A stretch of 45,948 nt of DNA, taken from contig JAFTCP010000142.1 in assembly GCA_017454625.1 (NCBI GenBank), forward strand, positions 1 to 45,948, in the 5' to 3' direction. This document shows positions 33,435-41,671 of the stretch, in pieces (position 1 is the stretch's first letter; each line of letters begins with the position of its first letter). The notes below the pieces were generated by a model. That model was not told the origin of the DNA. It was given only the letters and a program-made list of their open reading frames with translations, and did no database searches. The stretch is from Synergistaceae bacterium (GTDB lineage Bacteria; Synergistota; Synergistia; Synergistales; Aminobacteriaceae). The position numbers and the translations under genes were made by a program.

Positions 33435-34316
33435 TCAATATTTCCGCTTCGTGTTAATCAGATAATAATAATAAAGCAATCCGACCGGCCAGCATAAAAT
33501 CGCATACAGAGGCTTTGAACTCCTGATGATGTAATGAGAGTTACCGGCCAATTTTGACTCGGCTATATAATGTATCATCTGTTTGATTATGAATTTTTGT
33601 GAGTGTGAAATCTTTATCGTCTCGTTTCGGAAGTGAGCAAAACCTTTCGCACAGGATTTATATTGACTGAATTTATCATAACTCATGCTGTCAGGATTAT
33701 AATCAACGACACAAACAGGAGCATTCATAATCAAGAGCGTATAATTCTGGTCCAGCATTCGATATTTATAGCTTGGGGGATAAAATTTTTCTCCCTCAAA
33801 TTCCGGAAATGGATACAGCTTGCTTAAGTCTGAACGCATAATAATTTTCTTGTCGCCTCTCACCTTATATCTTCCGAATAATTCTCCCAAAGTACAGGCT
33901 TTAATATTTTCAGGTAACGCCGAACCGATTAACTCGCCGTGCTTGGATATATTGAGGGCGATTATTCCGTAATAGCTTGAGGATTTATGAGCCTCCCAAA
34001 ACGTTATAATTTTTTCGACAGTGTCATCACATAACCAGTCATCAGAATCAACGATAACATTTAACTCCGTCTTGACCCGTTCATAAGCAGAGTTGCGGGC
34101 TTTGTGCATTCCTCCGTTGTCCTGATAATAATATTCGATTTCGATTAAATTTTCTGTCTTCCATTTTACGACTAAATCCCTCGTATTATCACTAGAGCCG
34201 TCATCGATAATCAGCCACAAGAAATTTTTTGAACTTTGACGACACAAGGAAGCATAAATCTGGTGAAGACAATAGCCGCGATTATAAGTTGTTGTTATTA
34301 CTGTGAGAGTTTTCAT
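33435..34316 (-). CDS. GT2-family glycosyltransferase
   Basis: 293 residues. LTVITTTYNRGYCLHQIYASL and LWLIIDDGSSDNTRDLV form the nucleotide-binding start of the GT-A fold; NVIVDSDDWLCDD gives the DxD-type metal site. A short hydrophobic segment near the C-terminus (LYAILCWPVGLLYYYY) may anchor it. Overlaps the upstream GT4 gene by 4 bases. Confidence 0.87.
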   Translation of the reverse strand: MKTLTVITTTYNRGYCLHQIYASLCRQSSKNFLWLIIDDGSSDNTRDLVVKWKTENLIEIEYYYQDNGGMHKARNSAYERVKTELNVIVDSDDWLCDDTVEKIITFWEAHKSSSYYGIIALNISKHGELIGSALPENIKACTLGELFGRYKVRGDKKIIMRSDLSKLYPFPEFEGEKFYPPSYKYRMLDQNYTLLIMNAPVCVVDYNPDSMSYDKFSQYKSCAKGFAHFRNETIKISHSQKFIIKQMIHYIAESKLAGNSHYIIRSSKPLYAILCWPVGLLYYYYLINTKRKY

Positions 34317-35413
34317 GATTTACCTGAATATATAGCTTCCAGACTCGAAACTTCGTAATCAAGCGTGAGTTTTCTTGTCTCGAATGCGTTATTAATCTCA
34401 TCATAGCTAGGACGCGTTATAACTTTCCCGACGGCTTCATCCCATGCTTCAAACGGTGAGGATAATGATACTCTTGTTACGAGGCCGAGACCTATATCAA
34501 CACTTTCGGGCACGTTTTCAGAGATTACGGCAGGAATTCCGGCGGCCTGAGCTTCAAGCACAACTCCTCCTAATCCCTCGTACAATGACGGCAGAAATAC
34601 AACGTTGAATGCATGAATAATTTTCGGCACATCACCGCGTACTCCCGTGAATAAAACTCTGTCAGCAATCCCAAGTTTTACGGATGAACGTTCAATCTCA
34701 GCTCTCAATTCACCATCACCGACAAGAACAAGGAAGGCTTCAGGACGTTTGCCGAGATAATGAGTGAACCAGTTCAACGTAAATTCATGATTTTTCATCG
34801 ACTCGAAGCGTGCAATCTGTCCGATAACAAACGCATTCTCAGGGATATTAAGTTCTCTGCGTATCACGGCCAATTCAGGAGATGTTAATTGATATTTGCT
34901 CGTTTCATTTGCATTCGGAAGGACTTCAAAGCTGCTTTGGCCGAATAAAAATTTTCCTGCGTCCTGAGAAATTGCAAGACGTTTTGTTGCGAAGAGTTTT
35001 ATTAATATCCGTCCTATCATTACAAAAATTTTCGTGGCGAGATTTTTACGCTTGGTTGACGTGCTTCGTGAATGAGTAATCCTGACAGGAATATTTTCCA
35101 TCCAAGCCGCAAGCATTACAAGTCCGCAGTGATGTAGAGTGTGAGCGTGAACAGCGTCATATTTCCCGTTCCTCATGCATAATCTTAACTGTCTTACATG
35201 TTCAACAAATCCGCATAATCTTGGGGAGTCAACGCGTAAGATATTCCCGCCGAGCTTCTTAATCTCTGCTTCGTAAAATTCCTCTTCCGGCTGTAACTTC
35301 ACAAAATCAAAGCTGTATTTGCTCCTGTCAATATGGCGGTAAACGTCCATCATCCGGCTTTCTGCTCCTCCTGTATGAAGGGAACCGAAAACTTGTAAAA
35401 TTTTTATGCTCAT
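34313..35413 (-). CDS. GT4-family glycosyltransferase
   Basis: 366 residues. VFGSLHTGGAESRMMDVYRH is the N-terminal glycine loop. The donor half includes GQIARFESMKNHEF, LVGDGELRAEIE and FLPSLYEGLGGVVLEAQAAG with E-x7-E. Close in style to EpsF/CapM-type transferases. Substrate unknown. Confidence 0.88.
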   Translation of the reverse strand: MSIKILQVFGSLHTGGAESRMMDVYRHIDRSKYSFDFVKLQPEEEFYEAEIKKLGGNILRVDSPRLCGFVEHVRQLRLCMRNGKYDAVHAHTLHHCGLVMLAAWMENIPVRITHSRSTSTKRKNLATKIFVMIGRILIKLFATKRLAISQDAGKFLFGQSSFEVLPNANETSKYQLTSPELAVIRRELNIPENAFVIGQIARFESMKNHEFTLNWFTHYLGKRPEAFLVLVGDGELRAEIERSSVKLGIADRVLFTGVRGDVPKIIHAFNVVFLPSLYEGLGGVVLEAQAAGIPAVISENVPESVDIGLGLVTRVSLSSPFEAWDEAVGKVITRPSYDEINNAFETRKLTLDYEVSSLEAIYSGKS

Positions 35414-35466
35414 GTTGATTATAACCTCTATTGCCGTATCTGAATGAACGTGAAAAATTTCTTGTG

Positions 35467-36216
35467 TTAATGCTTTCCCGCGATTGATATAATTCTGCGC
35501 CTCAAAAAGTACGAGAACGACAACGCCTTATCATATAAAGTCTTTTTACGCATGGACATATTCAAAGCCTCAAAACGTGTGAACTTGTCATGATGTTTCG
35601 CTAAAAATTTTTCCAGTCTAGAAAATGCCGCCTCACTCATCGTGTTAGGGTGATAACAAAAAGTTGTAAGCGCAAAATTCATCTCTCTCACTTGGCCTGA
35701 CTGCTGAGGAATATAGTAAAATCCGTCGTCGTAATAAATATCGTTCGCAATCGTGTCGCTTATGATACGTATATTACTTTCCAGTTTCAAGGCTTCCAGT
35801 GTATTTTTATCGAAAGTATGCGCCGGAGCTATGAAGATTTTTGTGTCAATGCCCCACGAGGAAAAAATTTTTACTCCCTTCGCAATCTTTTCACGCTGAA
35901 CCTCTAAACTTTTACCCGCAAACTCCGAACGTAAATTTACAGGATTTATTCCGCCGTCTTGACTATCCATAACATGATTATATCCGTGCAATCCGGGCGT
36001 GAAACCTTCCGTTATCCATGAGCTTATTGTGTCAATGAATGAGTTATCACGAGAATATTTCGCGGTCAAATCAGCGTCTTCATTATGAGGAATTATCGCG
36101 ACAATGGAAAAAATATTATATTCCCTCAACAGGTCATGAACTCTTTGCCATTTCTCAAAATCCCAATACGGTGAAGCATCATCTAATCTCATCAAATACT
36201 TTACATTCTTCCCCAT
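35467..36216 (-). CDS. polysaccharide deacetylase-like protein (DUF2334 type)
   Basis: 249 residues. YLMRLDDASPYWD at the N-terminus provides the acidic metal-site motif, and GLHGYNHVM near residue 95 is the H-x3-H type motif of carbohydrate esterase family 4 relatives. FIAPAHTFD follows as the third conserved block. No signal peptide is present, so it may act on cytoplasmic sugar intermediates or be exported otherwise. GAGGT lies before the ATG. Confidence 0.75.
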   Translation of the reverse strand: MGKNVKYLMRLDDASPYWDFEKWQRVHDLLREYNIFSIVAIIPHNEDADLTAKYSRDNSFIDTISSWITEGFTPGLHGYNHVMDSQDGGINPVNLRSEFAGKSLEVQREKIAKGVKIFSSWGIDTKIFIAPAHTFDKNTLEALKLESNIRIISDTIANDIYYDDGFYYIPQQSGQVREMNFALTTFCYHPNTMSEAAFSRLEKFLAKHHDKFTRFEALNMSMRKKTLYDKALSFSYFLRRRIISIAGKH

Positions 36217-36220
36217 TTGA

Positions 36221-36997
36221 TTAATGACCTCTCATGAAAATTTTCAACGCTAATTTACCGATTATGTTCTTGGGAACTAAATAATTGCTGTATGTAACGG
36301 GATTTTCTCGTGCAAATTCCATTTTGAACCAGGCTATAGAATTAGGATTGTCAAAACTGTTCACTCCGCCCATGTCCAAATATCTAACGCCGTGAGCTTT
36401 ATGCCACAACATTTTTTCCCAGTTCAGCAGTCTGTGAGCACGTGAGATAATTTGTTGTTCTTCTCCTGTCCTGCCCCTGAAGTCAAATGCACTGACCCAT
36501 ACGCGCGCATTTTCTCCCTGATAAATATCAGCACAGAAGCCCGCATTCTCGCCGTCAATTTTTGCCAGCATTACGAGTAAAGCATCGAGCTTGCAATATT
36601 GTAATGCCAGTTTCGTATTAAATTTTACGTTCATTCCCTTATCAGAAAACATTCCCTCGTAAAAAGTCCTGCACACGTCCAAGAGTTCCGGCTTCATTAA
36701 CACATCCTTTGATTCGTAAAATTCAATCGTGCTGTTCTCACGTTTTGCCCGTCTAATCCTCTTCCGTAAAACTTTGCTGAATGTCATAAACAATTCTTCT
36801 TCGGACAAAGATAAATCTTTAATTAACGTATGCTGTACGGTGTAAAGATACCCGCCGGGAGGAGCGCATGAAGCACCATGAAGAAATATTAAGTCGCCCG
36901 CGTCATTCTTGAAGCTGCCGTCGAGTATCTCCCGTTCAGAAGCGAACCAGACGTGAGAAAGTCTAATCCCGTATTTCCTGTAGGTAACCGTCAACAT
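36221..36997 (-). CDS. FemAB/GNAT-like acyl- or aminoacyltransferase
   Basis: 258 residues. The central part, FSKVLRKRIRRAKRENSTIEFYE then LVMLAKIDGENAGFCADI and LNWEKMLWHKAHGVRYLDMGGVN, matches the FemAB-like double-GNAT family that adds amino acids to peptidoglycan, or acyl groups in polysaccharide loci. In this context, sugar N-acylation is a reasonable alternative. Overlaps the epimerase end by 7 bases. Confidence 0.72.
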   Translation of the reverse strand: MLTVTYRKYGIRLSHVWFASEREILDGSFKNDAGDLIFLHGASCAPPGGYLYTVQHTLIKDLSLSEEELFMTFSKVLRKRIRRAKRENSTIEFYESKDVLMKPELLDVCRTFYEGMFSDKGMNVKFNTKLALQYCKLDALLVMLAKIDGENAGFCADIYQGENARVWVSAFDFRGRTGEEQQIISRAHRLLNWEKMLWHKAHGVRYLDMGGVNSFDNPNSIAWFKMEFARENPVTYSNYLVPKNIIGKLALKIFMRGH

Positions 36998-37971
36998 GAT
37001 AAATTATTCTTGTACCAATCAATAGCGGCCAAAATTCCACGCTCAAAGCTCCATTCAGGATTATAATCTAACAATCTTCGCGCTTTCGTAATATCCGCAC
37101 TGCTGTGCTTAATATCTCCTGGACGTTCGGGGGCAAATTTCGGCTTAATATCAACATTGAGGGCTTTTGCTAAAATTTCGTAAAGTTCTAGCAATGATAC
37201 CTGGCCTCCATAAGCAATATTGAACGCTTCCCCTGATGCTTCACTTGACGCTAAACATGCTTTGAGGTTCGCTTCGATGACGTTTTCAATGTACGTAAAA
37301 TCTCTCGTCTGTAAGCCGTCGCCGTAAATTACAGGAGCTTCCTTCTTCAATAACTTTGCTATGAACTTCGGGATAACTGCCGCATAATCCCCGTCAGGGT
37401 CTTGACGTTTCCCGAACACGTTAAAATATCTCAAGCCGCATGTGTATAGCCCGTAATGCATTGTGTATTGCATGGCCCATTGTTCATTAGCCTGCTTAGT
37501 CAACGCATAAGGCGATAATAATTTTCCTTCGCACCCTTCGACTTTCGGCTGTAATTCACCGTCGCCGTAAACACTGCTTGAGCTGGCATAAACGAATTTT
37601 TTTACTCCGGACTGTCGCGAGGCTTCTAACATGTTGAGCGTACCCGTGATGTTATTAGCGCAATATATCAACGGAAGCTCTACGCTTCTCGGAACGCTCC
37701 CCCATGCCGCCTGATGTAAAACGTAGTCAACTCCTTCACAAGCCTTCATGCACACGTCGAAGTCTTTTATGTCGCCTTGAATAAATTCATAGCGTGAGTT
37801 ATTCGCAAAAATTTCAACATTGGAGATTTTCCCATTCGATAAATCATCAAGACAGCGCACCCTGTAACCAAGTTTCAAGACAGCTTCACATAAATTCGAG
37901 CCGATGAAACCTGCGCCGCCTGTTATCAGGAATAAACTTTCATCAGGAAATTTGAGATTGTTATAGCTCAT
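36991..37971 (-). CDS. UDP-HexNAc(A) C4-epimerase, WbpP/TviC type
   Basis: 326 residues, extended SDR fold. NAD site ITGGAGFIGSNLCE; VDYVLHQAAWGSVPRSVELP and SSSSVYGDG are characteristic of WbpP/TviC rather than of GalE; the catalytic Y-x3-K is in SPYALTKQANEQ. RYFNVFGKRQDPDGDYAAVIPKF is the conserved substrate region. With the dehydrogenase 3 bases upstream it should give UDP-GalNAc or UDP-GalNAcA for the polymer. Confidence 0.88.
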   Translation of the reverse strand: MSYNNLKFPDESLFLITGGAGFIGSNLCEAVLKLGYRVRCLDDLSNGKISNVEIFANNSRYEFIQGDIKDFDVCMKACEGVDYVLHQAAWGSVPRSVELPLIYCANNITGTLNMLEASRQSGVKKFVYASSSSVYGDGELQPKVEGCEGKLLSPYALTKQANEQWAMQYTMHYGLYTCGLRYFNVFGKRQDPDGDYAAVIPKFIAKLLKKEAPVIYGDGLQTRDFTYIENVIEANLKACLASSEASGEAFNIAYGGQVSLLELYEILAKALNVDIKPKFAPERPGDIKHSSADITKARRLLDYNPEWSFERGILAAIDWYKNNLSC

Positions 37972-37974
37972 TTG

Positions 37975-39297
37975 TTAAAGCCTCCAATAAATATAATCAT
38001 TTTGTTCATAATCCTCACGATTAAATATACCCTTTACGTCAATAAGAATTTTCCTGCCAGCTCCGAAAAATTTATCCATGTCGCCAACACTTAAGCCGCA
38101 AAATTCCGAATGAGCTACGGCCAATATCACAGCATCAACATCATGAATATTATTCAAACTCTCGAACTTGACATCATAAAGTTCACGTGCTTCATCTGGG
38201 TCTGCCTGAGGGTCAACGATTACGGGAACAACGCCGTATTCTCGAAGTTCTTTCACGATGTCAAAAACTTTCGTATTTCTCGTGTCAGGACAATTCTCCT
38301 TGAACGTAAAGCCTAATATCGCGACGCGAGCATTCCTGACGTTTTTATCAGCCGCAATTAACTTCTTCACGCAATTCTCAGCTACATATTGGCCCATTCC
38401 GTCATTAATGCGTCGGCCAGCAAGAATAATTTGACTGTGATAACCCAGAGTTTCGGCCTTGTAAGTCAGATAATACGGATCAACTCCGATGCAATGACCT
38501 CCGACAAGTCCCGGCTTGAAGTCCAGAAAGTTCCATTTGGTATTGGCCGCTTCCAGAACTAATTTTGTGTCAATTCCCATCTTGTTAAAAATTATTGCTA
38601 ACTCGTTCATGAAAGCTATATTAATATCGCGCTGGCTGTTCTCAATGACTTTGGCGGCTTCGGCAACTTTGATTGAGCTTGCTTTGTAAACTCCGGCTTT
38701 AATGATGAGGCTGTAAACTTTCGCGACACAATCAAGAGTCTCTAAATCCATACCCGCAACAACTTTCTTGACCGTCTCCAAGCGATGAATTTTATCACCG
38801 GGATTAATTCGCTCGGGACTGTAAGCCGTTTTGAAGTCAATTCCACATCTTAACCCTGAAAATTTCTCCAGAATAGGCACGCAAACTTCTTCAGTAACTC
38901 CGGGATAAACAGTTGACTCAAAGACTACGACAGAATTTTTTGCGAGATTACGACCGAGAACTGAACATGCATTGACAAGGAGGCTTAAATCCGGTGAATT
39001 ATTCTCGTTCACTGGAGTCGGGACAGCTACAACATGAAACTTGGCCTGCTGTAAAAATTTCTCGTCGGACGTAAATTTTATGCCTGATGCTCTCAGAATT
39101 TCACCGCCTGTTTCGTGAGTTGGATCAATTCCCTTGTTATACAGCGCGATTTTCTGAGCGTTGATGTCGAAGCCTATTACGTCAAGTTTTCTTGCGAAGG
39201 CTACAGCTACAGGCAAGCCGACATAACCCAAGCCAATTACAGAAAGTTTTTCAGTGCGGGATAATAATTTCTCGTAAAGTTCCGTGAACATTTTCAT
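37975..39297 (-). CDS. UDP-HexNAc 6-dehydrogenase, WbpA/TviB type
   Basis: 440 residues. NAD site SVIGLGYVGLPVAVAFA; VAVPTPVNENNSPDLS; the substrate-domain FVVVFESTVYPGVTEE-like block; catalytic Cys in GLVGGHCIGVDPYYLTYKA near residue 270. The VDPYYLTYKA form marks the WbpA/TviB group, which oxidises UDP-HexNAc at C6 to the uronic acid, over UDP-glucose dehydrogenases. Its 5' end is partly duplicated just upstream. Confidence 0.9.
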   Translation of the reverse strand: MKMFTELYEKLLSRTEKLSVIGLGYVGLPVAVAFARKLDVIGFDINAQKIALYNKGIDPTHETGGEILRASGIKFTSDEKFLQQAKFHVVAVPTPVNENNSPDLSLLVNACSVLGRNLAKNSVVVFESTVYPGVTEEVCVPILEKFSGLRCGIDFKTAYSPERINPGDKIHRLETVKKVVAGMDLETLDCVAKVYSLIIKAGVYKASSIKVAEAAKVIENSQRDINIAFMNELAIIFNKMGIDTKLVLEAANTKWNFLDFKPGLVGGHCIGVDPYYLTYKAETLGYHSQIILAGRRINDGMGQYVAENCVKKLIAADKNVRNARVAILGFTFKENCPDTRNTKVFDIVKELREYGVVPVIVDPQADPDEARELYDVKFESLNNIHDVDAVILAVAHSEFCGLSVGDMDKFFGAGRKILIDVKGIFNREDYEQNDYIYWRL

Positions 39298-39461
39298 ACT
39301 CTCGCGATTTTCTGCACTAAGTCAATGACAGAAAAATTTTCATTCATGTATAGTAATTTCTCGTAAAGTTTCATGAACATTCTTATAGTCTCGATATTTC
39401 CTGTAACGTTTTGATGATTAATTTCACGTTCCATGAAGATTTTTACACTCTCGCGATTTCA
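39262..39461 (-). repeat. decayed tandem duplication of the dehydrogenase 5' end
   Basis: The stretch covering the start of the dehydrogenase gene (39262-39312 on the minus strand) recurs with about 80% identity at 39351-39401, including the CTCGTAAAGTTYCRTGAACATT block. A shorter related piece (CTCGCGATTTC next to TTCCATGAAGATTTTTACA) is at 39413-39461. The copies have no long ORF of their own. Confidence 0.65.
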
Positions 39462-39497
39462 TCAAGATATTTCGCTATGACTTTTCGGCGGTCAAAT

Positions 39498-40544
39498 TCA
39501 CGTTCCATTTTTTTTGCGGCCATTAATCCCCATCTCGGCTTTTTGTGAGTAAGGAAGCATGATAAATTTTCTTATCACTCGCGCTAAATCCTGTGAGTTC
39601 TTCGCCTCAAAGCCCAGCCCGGATTTTCCTTCGTCAAACGTTTCAATACAGCCGTGAACTTTTGAAGCCAAAACGGGCCGTCCTGTTGAAGCAGCTTCCA
39701 GTAAAATGTTGGACATGCCCTCATGATAAGACGGTTGAATAATCGCGTGGCTCTGAGCTATAAACGGGTGAACATTGTATTGTTCGGGGATGTATTCAAT
39801 TATGCCTTCGTACACGGCAGAGTTGATTTTGTCCTCGTAATTGTCCTCAATTAAGCCGATTAAACGAAACTTTACACGTGGAAATTCGCGCTTGATAATT
39901 CTTGCCGCTTCGATTACTTCATTCGTGCCCTTATCCTTCATTACTCGGCCAATCACGGAAAATATAAGCTCTCCGGTCTCGTTCGGATACGGTTCAAGAT
40001 AATTCTCATCCAAATTTACGCCGCTTCCGGGTATGACTTCAAAACTTTTGGGGACGACGTTATGAGCGAGCATAAAATCCCGGTTCCCCTCATTCTGAAA
40101 GAAAACTTTTTGCGGAGATTTCAGGCTGAAACGATAAAGGAAGACAAGAAGTTTTTGCATCAAGCCGCCGTTCGCTAATCCTGTTCCCAGTCCGTTAATC
40201 GTCGCGACAAATGGAATGTGATTAAATCTCGCCGCGATCGCTCCGTAAGTGTTCGGCTTAATCGTGAAACCGAAGACTATATCCGGCTTAAGTCGTCGTA
40301 AAATTTTCATGTACTCCATAAACAGCTGGAAGTCCTTGATAATATTAGTCTTTCGCCGCTGGAACATTGGCACATCGATAAATTCACAGCCCATTTTCTT
40401 CAAGTCCTCGATGCGTTCACCATAAGGCAGAACAATAACAACCCGATGACCTTGACTTAAAAAAGCGGCTATGAGTTCTTTACGATGAGCATAAGTCATT
40501 CTGTGATTGTTAATAAATATAACGATAAGTTTTTTACGAGACAT
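39498..40544 (-). CDS. GT4-family glycosyltransferase, C-terminus frameshifted at A8
   Basis: 348 residues as read. PNTYGAIAARFNHIPFVATINGLGTGLA and IIQPSYHEGMSNILLEAASTGRP are typical of the CapM/PglA-like GT4 group in lipid-linked sugar assembly. The frame ends NGRKKNGT, but with one fewer A in the run of eight (plus-strand T8 at about 39508-39515) it would read NGRKK-MEREFDRRKVIAKYLDEIARV and stop at 39443, the usual ending for this family. The shipped sequence therefore looks like a frameshift near the 3' end. Activity may survive because the catalytic part is intact. Confidence 0.85.
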   Translation of the reverse strand: MSRKKLIVIFINNHRMTYAHRKELIAAFLSQGHRVVIVLPYGERIEDLKKMGCEFIDVPMFQRRKTNIIKDFQLFMEYMKILRRLKPDIVFGFTIKPNTYGAIAARFNHIPFVATINGLGTGLANGGLMQKLLVFLYRFSLKSPQKVFFQNEGNRDFMLAHNVVPKSFEVIPGSGVNLDENYLEPYPNETGELIFSVIGRVMKDKGTNEVIEAARIIKREFPRVKFRLIGLIEDNYEDKINSAVYEGIIEYIPEQYNVHPFIAQSHAIIQPSYHEGMSNILLEAASTGRPVLASKVHGCIETFDEGKSGLGFEAKNSQDLARVIRKFIMLPYSQKAEMGINGRKKNGT

Positions 40545-40548
40545 AACG

Positions 40549-41670
40549 CTAGACTTCAGGACCTCGAATCAATTTAAGAATATAATCAACGGCAAATGCC
40601 CATGTTATCCCTAAGAATGCTCCGATAGCCGTCCATTTCATTACGAAATTACGCTTTGACGGCCCATAAGCTAAATCTGGAGGAGTTGCCGGATCAATCA
40701 GCTGTAACGGTGAAAAATCTCCGAGTTCGCTTAATCTTGCATTCTCAAAACGTTTCAATAATGCCTCATACGTAGCTGAAGCTATCTGAACATTTCGCCT
40801 TAAGTGTTGATATTCCCGCTCAAATTCAAACGTTTGATCTATCTTGAAAGTTTCATCCTTCGTGTTTATTCCCGATTTCTGGCTCGTTTCTTCAAGCGCG
40901 GCTAATTCCTTAGTCATCGCTTCAAGCTGTGAACGTGCATTACGTAATTTAGGGTTATTGCGCTGTGTGTAGGTCTCAAGTGTCGCAATCTCGATATTTT
41001 TTGCGCTTATCTGTGAACGCAACTTTAATATCGACGACATCATATCTCTAATTTCCGTCTCAGGCATGATTAACCCTTTACGCTGTTGATATTCCTGTAA
41101 GGCTTTCTCCGCTTCCTCAAGCCTAATTCGGCTCTCGTTCAAATATTCCTCAAAGAATGTTCGTTGATTGGCCGTTTCGATGAGCGATAATTCCCGCACA
41201 CGTCTCTGTAACTCCTCAACAAAAGCATTTGCCATTTCAGCCGCCATATCTGGGTTAGTGTCAACTACGCTTATCGTAAGAATTCCGCTTCGTGCCTCTT
41301 CGAATGTCTGCAACTTGCCGAGTACGTAACTTCGCGCCGCCGTCCATGAACTTCCCTGCAGGTTAAAACGTTTGATAATAGCGTCAATGATTATGTCTCC
41401 CCTGAGAATGCTGAGCATTAATTGACCGTTTGAGGCTCCTCTCGGCAAAAAATCACTAAGCGCGCCTAAATTGTAAAGATTATTATTCGAACTGTTATTA
41501 GCGGGCAAAACACGACAGGAGGACCTATACATCTTCGGAAGTGAAAGCGCATAAAAATATGAACCGACGGCAAATGAAATCGTCAGCAGAATAATTAACC
41601 ATTTCCAATGCCACAGCATTAAAATAAAATCACGAAGAGATAAATTTTCGTTTTCCTGATTGTTATACAT
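40549..41670 (-). CDS. Wzz/GumC-like chain-length determinant
   Basis: 373 residues. Two membrane helices frame the protein: about 22-42 (WLIILLTISFAVGSYFYAL) and about 345-365. Between them is a periplasmic part with long coiled coil (residues 160-300, EEAEKALQEYQQRK) typical of polysaccharide co-polymerases. A proline-rich segment, DPATPPDLAYGPSKRN, precedes the second helix as in the family. No Walker A kinase domain is fused. Starts one base after the Wza-like stop. Confidence 0.9.
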   Translation of the reverse strand: MYNNQENENLSLRDFILMLWHWKWLIILLTISFAVGSYFYALSLPKMYRSSCRVLPANNSSNNNLYNLGALSDFLPRGASNGQLMLSILRGDIIIDAIIKRFNLQGSSWTAARSYVLGKLQTFEEARSGILTISVVDTNPDMAAEMANAFVEELQRRVRELSLIETANQRTFFEEYLNESRIRLEEAEKALQEYQQRKGLIMPETEIRDMMSSILKLRSQISAKNIEIATLETYTQRNNPKLRNARSQLEAMTKELAALEETSQKSGINTKDETFKIDQTFEFEREYQHLRRNVQIASATYEALLKRFENARLSELGDFSPLQLIDPATPPDLAYGPSKRNFVMKWTAIGAFLGITWAFAVDYILKLIRGPEV

Positions 41671-41671
41671 T

